Notes: generated by a model not told the origin, from the sequence alone. Positions 34,613 through 43,995 are shown, counted from the stretch's first letter. The stretch is DNA of 64,000 nt from Thermoplasmata archaeon (GCA_038851035.1 JAWCLH010000011.1:17980-81979); one strand, 5' to 3'. A program made the numbers and translations.

Positions 34613-36637
34613 CTACAGCCCCAGGAATGACATCACCCCCGCGTCGGCGCCGAGGAAGAAGAGAATCACCGGCAGGAGAATCGCGCCCATCAGATGGACC
34701 CTCCTGACGCCCGCGAGGGGCGGAATCAGGCCTAGACAGAGCGCAACCGCGGCAACTGCGAGACCGGCCACCCCCGAGAACACGAGCATGAGCGACACGA
34801 GCAGGGCCGCCACGCAGAGCTGGAGCTTCCTATACGGGACCCTCTCGTATACGCGCGCAAGCGCTCTTCCAACAATCAGCGTCAGAGGGAGCGCAAGCGC
34901 TGCCCCGACGGCGGCGGAGAATATAAGGAGCGCGAAGGCGCGGGGCATCGAGGCTGCGGGCCACCAGGGCTCCAGAGAACCCTCGAGAACCATCCGCGTC
35001 AGATGAAGTGCTCCGCTGCGCGCCCTCAGAATCACGAAAAGCGCGACGATATTGAAAAACGCGTTCGCCACGCTCACCGCGGACAGTGATATCAGGAACT
35101 CCCTCGCGTCATCGCCTCTGTGGAGAGAGCCCTCTCGCGACCGACCCCTCCCGGCCTCCTTTCCCTTTCTGGCACCCCCTTCCCCGACACCTACAAACCC
35201 ATACCCCTTTCCACCATTGTTCGAGCCGTTGTTCTCATTACCTGCATGTCTTCCGTCAATGCTCGGGCCGCTGCCGTCGCCCATTTCTCCCCTCTCACAT
35301 CCCTCACCGCCTGTCATTAGCCTCGCTATCACCGAGCCGTGGGCCGAGGTCATGCCGGGATACCAGCCGATGAGTCCCCCCGCGAGTGTGCCGGTGAGAA
35401 TCGCCAGAAGCCTTCTCCGGAGGGGAAGAGGCGTCTCCAGCGTTCTCTGTGGCGGTGTGGCGGGAGCGTCCAGGGCACCTAGGAGGAGGGCGGGCATGCC
35501 GAAGAGACCGCAGAGGAGCGGGAAGAGCATGACGCCCTCAGGAATCGGGGGAGCGCCGAGCAGGTACCAGTTGCGCGAGCCCACCCTCCCTCCGCCAAGC
35601 ACGACAAGCCCGAGAAATCCGGAGGCGAGAAAGAACGCGGCCGCAAGCAGCCTCCGGCCGATTCCCCAGCCGCCTTCAAGCGCCCGCGCCACCCTGCCCT
35701 CGACGATAACGATCTCCCCGACCCGGAGCCCATCAGCTAACGACTCCCTGCCCTCCGGAACGAGCACCTCGACTGCTCCCCCTTCCTCGACGACGAAAGA
35801 GACCCCTCCATTAATACGCTTCACCTCCGACACAACCCCGGCGAGCCTGACCATTCCGCCGATGTGCGCGGGGACAGCCCAAGGCCTCACATCAACTACG
35901 CCCACCTTCTCGAGCCATTCCCCGCCTCCCGAGAGAGCAAGGGAGGCGCTGGCCACACGCTCGAGAACCAGCGCGCACCGGTGCGCCGGTTCCGCCGGGC
36001 CGTAGCGACTCGAGGAGGCGTTTTTGAGCGCCAGTTCCCTGGCCTGACGAGCCGCGGGGGACGGAGGCTCGCTGACGATAAGAACGACCGCTATTAGAAT
36101 CAAAATGAGGGCCAGGCAGGGCCTGAGCCTCTCATAGGCCTCCACTGGGTCCCCCATGAGAAGCCTGAAGATGGGGAGGGCTAAGAGGCTCGCCGCAAGA
36201 CCTCCGGCGCAGCCCGTGAGCGAGCACCTGACGGCCTCGAGCCCCCTGCCCTCGAGCAGCATCCTGTGGGCCGGGAGGACCGAGAGGGTCCTTGCAGGGT
36301 CCGGCGCACCGAGGAAAACCGAGGGCAGGAGGCTGGTGAATGTGTGGGCGATGACGGCGGAGACCATGACCGATGCCACGAGCAGGGGCCCCTCTGGACC
36401 GGCGGCGCCGAGCCACGCCACGAGCGCTACCAGTGCCCCACTCAAAGCAGCCGAGGACCCTGCGATCAAATAGGCGAGGTTGTTGATATGGAGCCCCGGG
36501 ACAAGGCCGGCGGCGGCCCCCGCAAGAGCTCCTATAACCGAGGCGAGCAGGACAGAAACCAGGAGGGCAACGGGCTCCACAAGGCTCCCGAAGCGGGCCG
36601 GGGGTATTTCAAAGCCCCGTGGTAGGTACCAGCTCAC
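34613..36637 (-). CDS. TctA-family (archaeal DUF112-type) integral membrane protein with inserted OB-fold-like segment
   Basis: A 674-residue membrane protein of the TctA superfamily. The duplicated signature is visible: GLVPGLHINNLAYL near residue 45 and GLIGWYPGMTSAHGSVIARLM in the second half. Between the halves lies a soluble segment (VRLAGVVSEVKRINGGVSF ... LRVGEIVIVEGRVA) resembling an OB-fold barrel. A Gly/Asn-rich low-complexity loop (about 60 residues from GEGCERGEMGDG) interrupts the second half. Family members with TctB/TctC import tricarboxylates; no TctB or TctC is here. Start GTG overlaps the stop of the PKD/FG-GAP gene (GTGA), so translation is coupled. Substrate unknown. Confidence 0.82.
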   Translation of the reverse strand: MSWYLPRGFEIPPARFGSLVEPVALLVSVLLASVIGALAGAAAGLVPGLHINNLAYLIAGSSAALSGALVALVAWLGAAGPEGPLLVASVMVSAVIAHTFTSLLPSVFLGAPDPARTLSVLPAHRMLLEGRGLEAVRCSLTGCAGGLAASLLALPIFRLLMGDPVEAYERLRPCLALILILIAVVLIVSEPPSPAARQARELALKNASSSRYGPAEPAHRCALVLERVASASLALSGGGEWLEKVGVVDVRPWAVPAHIGGMVRLAGVVSEVKRINGGVSFVVEEGGAVEVLVPEGRESLADGLRVGEIVIVEGRVARALEGGWGIGRRLLAAAFFLASGFLGLVVLGGGRVGSRNWYLLGAPPIPEGVMLFPLLCGLFGMPALLLGALDAPATPPQRTLETPLPLRRRLLAILTGTLAGGLIGWYPGMTSAHGSVIARLMTGGEGCERGEMGDGSGPSIDGRHAGNENNGSNNGGKGYGFVGVGEGGARKGKEAGRGRSREGSLHRGDDAREFLISLSAVSVANAFFNIVALFVILRARSGALHLTRMVLEGSLEPWWPAASMPRAFALLIFSAAVGAALALPLTLIVGRALARVYERVPYRKLQLCVAALLVSLMLVFSGVAGLAVAAVALCLGLIPPLAGVRRVHLMGAILLPVILFFLGADAGVMSFLGL

Positions 36638-39417
36638 ATTTCATAGAGCCGGACGTATGCCGCCGCCTCCGTTTCCAGCCACTCCGCCAGCAAAATCTCC
36701 AGGGGTGCGTCACCGTCGCAATCAACGAGAAGAAATCCGGCGGTGATTTCGTGGAGTCCGGTGGCATTGGCGATTTCTTTCTTCCCCACTCCCGAGAAAA
36801 CCCTGAGCGTTGTGTTGGCGCCACCGCTCTCGCTCCAGCTCCCCACGCAGGCCGCCACCAGCTCCGCCACCCCGTCTCCGTTCACGTCGCCCGCGGCGAG
36901 CCAAGAGACCTGGCCGACGTCGCCGGTCCTCCAGAGCTCTATCCAGTCGCTCCCGAAAACGACGACCCTGCCCCTGAAATCACCCTCGTCGTTCTCGCTC
37001 TCGACCACGCCCGCGCAGAGCTCGGGCCCGGCCCGGCCGTCAATGTCCGCGGCAAGAAGGGCTGTCACGCCGCCGATGTTGGCGGACCTCCAATTGACCG
37101 TCATCCCTGGGTCTAGGGCGTAGACGCAGCCCCTGTAGGAACCCGTGGTGTCGTCGCGCTCCGATTCACCCACCAGCACCTCCATCACACCGTCGCCGTT
37201 GAGGTCGGCCAGTGCAAATGCGCTGGGCAGGACCCCCCTCAGCTCGCCCTTGATCACCGGCTCGCCAGTCACCCATTCGAAGCCGGAGACGTTGCACACA
37301 ACGCCCGCAATAGTGAAGCCGCTCACCGTGGCGAGGGCGATTTCAACGGCGGCGTCCCCGTCAATATTCTCCGCGGCGGCCAGGAGCGTCAGGCCCCAGC
37401 CGGTACTATTCCATATCTGATTGAGACTCCGGTCGTAGGCCGCCAGCCCTCCCCTGAGTCTCATCCCCCCACCCGCGAGGTCAATGGATGTGGTTTGAAT
37501 GTATCCGGCCAGAATCTCCTTCCGGAGGTCTAGGTCCAGGTCGGCGACCAGGACGCTCGTTACGGCCCCCGGCATCGCCGCCTGTTGCTCCAAGGAGTGG
37601 GTTGCGCCGTCGAAAATTTGGATCGCGCCCTCCTCGACCATCCCATACGGGTCAGCAGTGACGCGGAGTTCCAGTCCGACAATGAGTTCCAAGGCTGGGT
37701 CGTCGTCAAGGCTTACCGCCATTAGCGCCGAAGGCTCCCCGATGTCCTCGCTCCTCCACTCCTCCTGACGGGTCGCGAGGTCGTAGATGACCACGCGGCC
37801 GTGGGCGACGCCGCTCTCGTCCACGCCGGCCCCGAGCGCAACCACGAGTTCCCTGTGGCCGTCAGCGTCCAAGTCCTCTATGAGCATGTGGACAATGTGC
37901 TCCGTGAAGGCCCCCAGCGCCCAGACCCGGGAGAGCCCCGGGAGCACGGTCACATTCACGGATGCGGTGGAACAGGCGCCCCAGGGGTCCCGGACGGTGA
38001 CACTGACCCTGAACCTCCCAGGCTCGATGTAAGAGTGGCTCACCCTCGCCCCTTCCGCCCCGCTGCCGTCGCCCAGGTCCCACTCGAACCTCAGCTCCTC
38101 CCCGTCCGGGTCGCTGGAGGCGCTGGCGTCGAAGAGGAACGGGGCGCCCGAGGGGCCCTCATCCGGGCTCGCCGAGACCCGCGCCGTCGGAGGCCGGTTC
38201 ACGTTCGTCACGGTGATGTTCCAGGCAGTGGAGGCGTTGAGTCTCCCGTCGGAGACCACGACCTTCAGAGAGTATCTCCCGCTCGAGGTGTAGTTGGTTA
38301 TGAAAGTGTAGTGGCTCTCCTGAGGGGAGCCCACGGGGGCGCCGTTGAGGCTCCAGCTGTAACTCAATGGGTCGCCGTCAGGGTCGAGGGCGGTGACGGT
38401 GAAGAGCTGTGCGGAGTTCTCGGGGAGGCTGAAGTCCCTCTCCGGGTTGTAGCTCACTATCTCCGGGGGCAGGTTCGTGTTCCTGACGGTGATGTTCCAC
38501 GAGTGGGAGGCGCTCTCGCTCCCGTCCGAGAAGGTCACGCGGGCCCTGTGGACGCCGCTGGAGCGGTAGTCGGGCCGGTAGATGAGCTCCGCCTGAGGCC
38601 CCGTGCCGTTGCTCCTAACGCCCTCGTCCACCACCCAGACCCAGCTCAGGATGTCGCCATCCGCGTCGGAGGCCGAGGCCCTCAGCGCCACCGTCTCTCC
38701 CTCGGCCATCGTGACGTCCATGAGGGGGTCCACCGTCTCTATCTTCGGCGGGCGGTTCACGTTCCTGACCGTCAGCCTCCATGAGGCGGAGGCCGAGGCC
38801 TTTCCGTCGCTGACGGAGGCCCGGATTTCGTAGACACCCTGGCTCTTATAATCGGAGACGAAGGTGTACCTACTCCCGTTCCCGACCGGTTTCGAGCCGA
38901 CAAACCATGAATAGGCGAGCTCGTCGAGGTTCGGGTCGGAGGCGTTGACGCCGAAGGTCAGGTTACGGCCCTCGTCAATCGCCACGAGCTCGCTCGCGGG
39001 AAAGAAGGACTCGATTACGGGCGGTCCGTTGTAGACGGTGATGGTCAGGGTGTCGGTGTCGCTCAGCTTCCCGTCGGACACCGTCAGCACCACCTGGAAG
39101 GAGCCGTCCTCGAAGTAGTTGTGGACGACCGACGGGGCTTCGACGGGCGGCGTCCCGTCCCCGAAATCCCAGACGAAGCCCAGCGGGTCTCCGTCCGGGT
39201 CCGTGGACCCGGTGCCGTCCAGGGAGACGTCGAAGTTGTGGAGAATTCTCGTGGCGCTCGCGCTGATGCGGGCGATGGGCGGGTTGTTGGTCGGGATGGT
39301 TCCGTGGGGCGTGGGGGCGGGGCCCTCCCCCCTCCTCAGAAGCAGGTAGGCCGCCGGGACGGCAACCGCCGCGACGACGAGGACAGCGAGTAGCGTCGCG
39401 AGAGCCTTTCTCTTCAT
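36634..39417 (-). CDS. Membrane-anchored PKD and FG-GAP/VCBS beta-propeller surface protein
   Basis: About 927 residues. An N-terminal anchor (ALATLLAVLVVAAVAVPAAYLLL) is followed by five PKD/Ig-like domains (WDFGDGTPP; repeated 'SDGKA/R.S.SW..TVRNVNRPP' linkers) and a seven-bladed-type propeller with Ca-binding FG-GAP motifs: DLDADGHRELVVA, DLNGDGVMEVLVG, DVNGDGVAELVAA and DCDGDAPLEILLAE. Such proteins are extracellular adhesins or ligand-binding subunits. ATG 39417 is chosen (TATA at 39449-39460). Its stop overlaps the start of the TctA-like gene, implying that the two products are made together and may form one envelope complex. Confidence 0.88.
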   Translation of the reverse strand: MKRKALATLLAVLVVAAVAVPAAYLLLRRGEGPAPTPHGTIPTNNPPIARISASATRILHNFDVSLDGTGSTDPDGDPLGFVWDFGDGTPPVEAPSVVHNYFEDGSFQVVLTVSDGKLSDTDTLTITVYNGPPVIESFFPASELVAIDEGRNLTFGVNASDPNLDELAYSWFVGSKPVGNGSRYTFVSDYKSQGVYEIRASVSDGKASASASWRLTVRNVNRPPKIETVDPLMDVTMAEGETVALRASASDADGDILSWVWVVDEGVRSNGTGPQAELIYRPDYRSSGVHRARVTFSDGSESASHSWNITVRNTNLPPEIVSYNPERDFSLPENSAQLFTVTALDPDGDPLSYSWSLNGAPVGSPQESHYTFITNYTSSGRYSLKVVVSDGRLNASTAWNITVTNVNRPPTARVSASPDEGPSGAPFLFDASASSDPDGEELRFEWDLGDGSGAEGARVSHSYIEPGRFRVSVTVRDPWGACSTASVNVTVLPGLSRVWALGAFTEHIVHMLIEDLDADGHRELVVALGAGVDESGVAHGRVVIYDLATRQEEWRSEDIGEPSALMAVSLDDDPALELIVGLELRVTADPYGMVEEGAIQIFDGATHSLEQQAAMPGAVTSVLVADLDLDLRKEILAGYIQTTSIDLAGGGMRLRGGLAAYDRSLNQIWNSTGWGLTLLAAAENIDGDAAVEIALATVSGFTIAGVVCNVSGFEWVTGEPVIKGELRGVLPSAFALADLNGDGVMEVLVGESERDDTTGSYRGCVYALDPGMTVNWRSANIGGVTALLAADIDGRAGPELCAGVVESENDEGDFRGRVVVFGSDWIELWRTGDVGQVSWLAAGDVNGDGVAELVAACVGSWSESGGANTTLRVFSGVGKKEIANATGLHEITAGFLLVDCDGDAPLEILLAEWLETEAAAYVRLYEM

Positions 39418-39448
39418 CAAACCGCACCCGGATTCCCATCCGGCTACG

Positions 39449-39460
39449 GTTTTATTAACC
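39449..39460 (-). promoter_or_regulatory. TATA element for the PKD/FG-GAP operon
   Basis: Minus-strand GGTTAATAAAAC, centred about 38 nt before the ATG at 39417. The core GGTTTTATTAACC is near-symmetric and may also serve the divergent gene at 39512. Confidence 0.45.
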
Positions 39461-39511
39461 TTTTGGCCGAAACAGATTTCATCACCCACTCGCATTCGGC
39501 TGGCGAGTACA

Positions 39512-40105
39512 ATGGCGATAAGGGACGGCATCGCGCTGGATATTGACACGACCCGCGCGGCGGAGCCGACCGGCAGGGGGCGCGGGGCGATGGCAGGCGG
39601 CGGGGCCGGAGTCCCGAGGCCAGCGAGGGCCTCGCGAGTTGCGGGAGCGGTAGTCGCGGTCGTAGCTCTGGTTTTGGCCTCCGTGCTGGCCTACTACAGC
39701 CTCAGGAAGCCGCCGGAGGAGGAGCCGCGGCTCGAGCTCAAGCTCCAGAAGGAGAGCTTCTCGGCCGGCGATGTCGTCTCTGTGGAGGTCTGGCTGGACA
39801 ACACCCGGGGTGGGGCCTGGAGGCACGTTCTGCCCTCTCCACAGCCATTCAGACTTGAGGTCCACAACTGGAGCGGCGGTGTGGTGGTGAACCACGATAC
39901 GGGCGCGGAGCCGTCGGAGACGGAGCTGAGGGTGCTGGCCGGGGAGAGAAAGCTGCTCGGCACCTTCCTGTGGAACCAGAGCGTCCGGGTGGTGACCGAC
40001 GGGAACGAGACCTGGGAGAGGGTGCCAGTGGGCGAGTACAGCGTGCTCGCTTGGCTGAATGGGAGGTTCGACATCCGGGCGGAGAAGAGGATCACGCTCG
40101 TCTAA
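39512..40105 (+). CDS. Membrane-anchored BsuPI-like (intracellular proteinase inhibitor family) domain protein
   Basis: A 197-residue protein. A transmembrane helix (VAGAVVAVVALVLASVLAYY, about residues 43-62) precedes an immunoglobulin-like domain whose pattern (LELKLQKESFSAGDVVSVEVWLDN, PFRLEVHNWSGGVVV, VPVGEYSVLAWLNG) matches BsuPI-type inhibitors of subtilisin. It could protect the cell from its own secreted proteases, such as the subtilisin-like enzyme in this window; that link is inference. Divergent from the PKD/FG-GAP gene and tail-to-tail with the next gene. Confidence 0.78.
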   Translation: MAIRDGIALDIDTTRAAEPTGRGRGAMAGGGAGVPRPARASRVAGAVVAVVALVLASVLAYYSLRKPPEEEPRLELKLQKESFSAGDVVSVEVWLDNTRGGAWRHVLPSPQPFRLEVHNWSGGVVVNHDTGAEPSETELRVLAGERKLLGTFLWNQSVRVVTDGNETWERVPVGEYSVLAWLNGRFDIRAEKRITLV

Positions 40106-40106
40106 C

Positions 40107-40604
40107 TCATTTCAAGTCATATCTCCCCTCTGCCTCCCTCTCCACGATGTCCGCCAGAATCTCCACCGCGCCCCTCACGAAGTCCGGACAGACGGTCGTG
40201 AAGAGCCGCCTCTTCTTCGCCTCTATCCTGCCCCTCGCGGTGCTGATGTCGCAGCCCAGCAGCCCGCTACAGAGCGTCGAGCCGAAGCGCTTTGTGAACT
40301 CGGACGTGAAGTCTTGCACCATTGCGTAGACCCTGTCAATGTGGCGGTGGTCGCCACCCGCGTCCCTCCCGAAGAGCAGGCCGAGGCCCATCAGCGCCCC
40401 GCTGACCGCGCCGCACGGCCCCCCCGTTCGGGCCATCCCGCCGCCGAAGGGCGTGGCGGCTCTCGGGAAGCACCCCTCCCCCACGCTGAAATGCTCCGCC
40501 ACAGCCTTCGTGACGGACTCTGCGCAGTTAAGAAGCTCCTCGAAGTTCTTCCCGGCCAGGCCGACGAGTTCCTCCCTGTCAACCCTGTACGACATTTCCT
40601 CCAC
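40107..40604 (-). CDS. C_GCAxxG_C_C family protein
   Basis: A 165-residue helical protein with the ordered Cys signature of this family: LLNCAESV (C near residue 46), EGCFPRAATPFGGGMARTGGPCGAVSGAL, STLCSGLLGCD and TTVCPDFV. The family is probably a redox or metal-binding protein and in bacteria can be fused to electron-transfer modules. Start GTG 40604 or ATG 40595 cannot be separated; GGAGG overlaps both. A radical SAM gene lies 110 nt upstream on the same strand, and they may share expression. Confidence 0.85.
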   Translation of the reverse strand: MEEMSYRVDREELVGLAGKNFEELLNCAESVTKAVAEHFSVGEGCFPRAATPFGGGMARTGGPCGAVSGALMGLGLLFGRDAGGDHRHIDRVYAMVQDFTSEFTKRFGSTLCSGLLGCDISTARGRIEAKKRRLFTTVCPDFVRGAVEILADIVEREAEGRYDLK

Positions 40605-40713
40605 TCCCCAGCCGTCCTCCGACGGTTATTGAGTGCCCCTCCCCATCTCCTCCTCTACCCATGCTAACCCCGAGGTCTCATCCTCGGCTGGCGGCCCCCT
40701 CTGGGAGACGCCC

Positions 40714-41793
40714 TCAGACCCTCCCGTGCTTCCTGAATGTATTGACCCACTCGATGAGGTCGCCCATGTGGCGCAGGGGCTCGCCAAGAACCTTGCTCGG
40801 CTCGACGATGCAGTGCATGTAACAAGTCGAGCAGTTCTCGACCTTCTTCCTTGCCTCGACCACCTCCGGCGAGAACCAGAAGTCCTTGAGCCTCCTTCCA
40901 TCGAGGAGGGAGTAGAACCTCGTGTGGGGCGAGTCCCAGCAGGGTATCGCCACCTCACCGGTCTTGTTCACGCAGCAGAACAAGTAGGGGTAGCAGCGGT
41001 AGCTGAAATCGCCCGTGATGAAGGTCCTCAAGTAGGATTTGCAGGTCAGAATCGGGTACTTCTTCTTCATCTCGATGAGCCGGGGCACGAGCCTCCTCAC
41101 GTCCTCGCTCCTGGTCCTCCAGTCCATCTTCGACGGGTCGTAGCGGGAGCCTTCCACAGTCAGGGTGGTCCAGTAATCGTGGAAGGTGGCGAAGTCCAGG
41201 AGGATGCCATTCACGCCCAGCCCTGTCACGAATTTCACAACCTCCGGCACCTCGTCCAGATTTGCAGCGCAAATCACCGTGTTGACCAGAATTGCGCAAC
41301 CGTTGCTCTTTCCCGCCCTCACCGCCTCTCGAATTCCTTCGACGACCTCATCGTACTTATCCACACCACGAATCTCCTTGTACTTCTCGGGGTTCAGAGT
41401 GTCCAGCGACACCACAATTACATCGATTGCCCTCGTGTAGGTGTCGGCGTTGTCCGCAAGAGTTATGCCGTTGGTGCTGACCTGGCTTATTACATTGAGC
41501 TTCCGGGCGTGCAGGCCCAGCTCGACGAGGTCATTTCGGAGCGTGGGCTCGCCCCCTAGGAAGGAGAAGGCTATTATGTCGAACTCGGCGAATTGGTCAA
41601 TTATCGAGCAGAACTGCTCCGTTGTCATCTCGCCCTTCTTGAGCTCCGGTCTCTCGTTGCCTATCGGGCAGAATGTGCACTTTGAGTTGCACCGCCTCGT
41701 TGCCTCTATTGACCCGAAGAAGGGCCTCTTCCTCGAACTCACCCGGTTGTGGAAGAAGGTCCCCAGGAACTTGCGTGTATTGCTCTTGGGCAT
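40714..41793 (-). CDS. Radical SAM protein with SPASM-like C-terminal Cys region
   Basis: A 359-residue radical SAM enzyme. The cluster motif CNSKCTFCPIG (CxxxCxxC) lies near residue 35 in EATRRCNSKCTFCPIG, followed by FLGGEPTLR and STNGI. The C-terminal region holds further Cys: CYPYLFCC, IPCWDSP and CSTCYMHC, sufficient for one or two auxiliary clusters as in SPASM/twitch enzymes, which modify peptides or cofactors. No short peptide precursor gene is seen next to it. It might act with the C_GCAxxG_C_C protein downstream. Reaction unknown. Confidence 0.88.
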   Translation of the reverse strand: MPKSNTRKFLGTFFHNRVSSRKRPFFGSIEATRRCNSKCTFCPIGNERPELKKGEMTTEQFCSIIDQFAEFDIIAFSFLGGEPTLRNDLVELGLHARKLNVISQVSTNGITLADNADTYTRAIDVIVVSLDTLNPEKYKEIRGVDKYDEVVEGIREAVRAGKSNGCAILVNTVICAANLDEVPEVVKFVTGLGVNGILLDFATFHDYWTTLTVEGSRYDPSKMDWRTRSEDVRRLVPRLIEMKKKYPILTCKSYLRTFITGDFSYRCYPYLFCCVNKTGEVAIPCWDSPHTRFYSLLDGRRLKDFWFSPEVVEARKKVENCSTCYMHCIVEPSKVLGEPLRHMGDLIEWVNTFRKHGRV

Positions 41794-41844
41794 TTCGTGA
41801 GCAGGAATAGGGGTGGAGGAGATAGGCTTTTCGCACCCTTCGGC

Positions 41845-43995
41845 TCACTGCCCGGGCCGCAGCCTCCGGCGCACGATGACAATCAGGAGGACAGCGCCCG
41901 TGACTAGCAGGGTTTCAAACCCCGGCGCGCCACCACCGGTCTGCGAGGGCGCGGCCCTGACCGTGAACGAGCGCTCCTCGGATCTATTGCTCTTTCCTGA
42001 TTCTGAATATGCGGTCACGAAGTACTTCACTTCCGATTTTGCCTTAAATGGCCCGAGCTGGATGACGAAAGTTGTCCCGTTCCTGCTCATCCTCTCCGGG
42101 CCATGGCTCACGCCGTTCTCAATATAGGTGACCTCGGCCCGTGAGACCGAGGTGCCCGAGACAACAGCTGTTATTGTCACGACGTCCTTCGATGTGGGGG
42201 AGTTCGGGAAGTGGCTCACCATGGTTATCCTCAATGGCTCCTCCGGAAGCTGGACCTCGATAATCAGTCGGGCCTCGGCCCTCTGGGTCGTGTCGCCGCG
42301 CGAGGTTGCCCTGACATTCACTATATACTCCGCCGCGCCCGCTGAGGAGGGGACATCTACCCTCACACTAACGAAGCCCTCCTCAGAGGGGCCTAGCCGC
42401 AGCGAGATCGGGGAGACTAGTGCCCACCCGCTGGCGTTCCCCGTCTTGGAGAGGTCGAAGATGTCCTCCGCGCTCCCGGTGTTGGTCACAATCAGGTCGA
42501 AGGAGGCCGAGCCCCCTGGCGCCACCGTCCTCCCCATTTCCGCCGGCTGAATTTTCACGCCGTAAGATGGCGCGGCCTGGCCCGAGACCCTGACCCTCGC
42601 CCTGGCCTCGCTGTATTTTGACGGGTCGGCCCTTGAGGTTCCCCTGACGGTGTAGTCGTAGTCGCCCGTGTTGGCGTCACCCGGAACGGTAACGGTCAGT
42701 GTCGTGTAGTCTTCCTCCCCGGCCCCGAGCTGGAGGGATGTGCGGCTGAGCTGGGCCCACGTAGGCTCGTCCCCGCGGAGCTGGAGGTCGATTGTGTCTG
42801 GCTCGGTCCCGGTGTTCTTTACCTTTATCTGGAAGGTCGGAGCCTCACCGGCCCTGACGCTCTGCTCCGCGCTCGAGGGGCTCAGTGAGACGCCGTAGTA
42901 GACCTCCTCGGGCACCTTCACCCGCACCGTGACCTGATCGCTCTTGCCTGGGTCCTCTCTCGAAGTTCCCTTGACGGTGAACTGGTAGCCCCCCGGAGCG
43001 GTACCCGCGGGCACGCTCACTCCGACATTGACGGTGGTCTCCTGAAGAGGGGCCAGCGTGACGGAGGACTGCGGGAGTGAGGCCCAGGACGCAGCCGGTC
43101 CCGAGAGGGAGAGCTGCACCGTCTCAATGTAGGCGCCTGTGTTCTTGACCCGCACCTCTGCCTCTCCGGCCTGTCCTGCGCGGAGCTCGAGGGTCTGCTC
43201 CCCGGGCTCCAAATCGACCTGATACGAACCCCCGATCGGCATCGTGAATGCCCTCGATTGAAGGACGGATCTAGTAGCATCCGACTGGAGAACCACGGCG
43301 ACGCCGACGTTAAATGGGTTCCAGGAAGGGTCGAGCTCGATGTTCACCGTCGCCCGGGCCCAGCCGCCGGGCTGGAAGACCGCGCCGGTCAGGGCCTGCT
43401 CGTGCACCTGCCGCCTGACCACATATCTGTGGATGTTCACCCCGCTGGTCCCTGCATAGACCACAGCGTCCTCGTAGAGGAATGAGTAGACCTTCAGGAG
43501 GGTGTTTGGAGTGGTCTCCTTGAAGGAGACGTTGTACTGCAGAATTGCTGCGTGGCTACCGTTCTGAGTGAGGTTCCCGGCAATCGCGACCGGGGAGCTC
43601 TCGTTCAGGCGGGCGTCAATAGCGTCCTTGTAAGTCCGGTAGGAGACGCTCTCGTTAGTCGTGTCCACCGAATGCGGCTCCCCGTCGACCTGACCCCTCG
43701 GGGTACTCAGGACTGCGTAGTATCTGTACCTGTCCTGCGACTGGGGGCAGGCCAGCGGGTCCCCTGAGGGGAACCACTCTAAAATCACCAGCCTGTCCCG
43801 GCTGTACTCGGAGGCGAGCCTGTGGGTGGCGTTCTCGTCATCCGCGCAGGCGGTATTGTTGACGGCCGTGAAGAGTTCGAAAAGAACTGTGCGCGGCTCC
43901 GCCCGGGGGTGGGCCCCGCCCTCGTCCGACGCGAAACATACCGGCAGGGCCGCCGTGCAGAGTAGCAGGGCGGCGGCAATCGCTATTCTCCTCAT
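41845..43995 (-). CDS. Secreted Omp28-like protein with NEW3-type repeats and PGF-CTERM-like tail
   Basis: About 716 residues. Signal peptide (AIAAALLLCTAALPVCFA). Residues 30-250 resemble Omp28-like proteins, a thioredoxin-related fold (TVLFELFTAVNNTACADDENATHRLASEY), but the CxxC motif is missing. Three to four NEW3/CARDB-like domains of about 110 residues repeat the motif 'NTG...DTI.L' and 'PGDANTGDYDYTV'. The tail GGGAPGFETLLVTGAVLLIVIVRRRLRPGQ region fits a PGF-CTERM-like sorting signal (Pro-Gly-Phe, helix, basic end), which in other archaea is cut by archaeosortase and lipid-linked. ATG 43995 is chosen for its signal peptide and nearby GGGAGG. Confidence 0.82.
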   Translation of the reverse strand: MRRIAIAAALLLCTAALPVCFASDEGGAHPRAEPRTVLFELFTAVNNTACADDENATHRLASEYSRDRLVILEWFPSGDPLACPQSQDRYRYYAVLSTPRGQVDGEPHSVDTTNESVSYRTYKDAIDARLNESSPVAIAGNLTQNGSHAAILQYNVSFKETTPNTLLKVYSFLYEDAVVYAGTSGVNIHRYVVRRQVHEQALTGAVFQPGGWARATVNIELDPSWNPFNVGVAVVLQSDATRSVLQSRAFTMPIGGSYQVDLEPGEQTLELRAGQAGEAEVRVKNTGAYIETVQLSLSGPAASWASLPQSSVTLAPLQETTVNVGVSVPAGTAPGGYQFTVKGTSREDPGKSDQVTVRVKVPEEVYYGVSLSPSSAEQSVRAGEAPTFQIKVKNTGTEPDTIDLQLRGDEPTWAQLSRTSLQLGAGEEDYTTLTVTVPGDANTGDYDYTVRGTSRADPSKYSEARARVRVSGQAAPSYGVKIQPAEMGRTVAPGGSASFDLIVTNTGSAEDIFDLSKTGNASGWALVSPISLRLGPSEEGFVSVRVDVPSSAGAAEYIVNVRATSRGDTTQRAEARLIIEVQLPEEPLRITMVSHFPNSPTSKDVVTITAVVSGTSVSRAEVTYIENGVSHGPERMSRNGTTFVIQLGPFKAKSEVKYFVTAYSESGKSNRSEERSFTVRAAPSQTGGGAPGFETLLVTGAVLLIVIVRRRLRPGQ

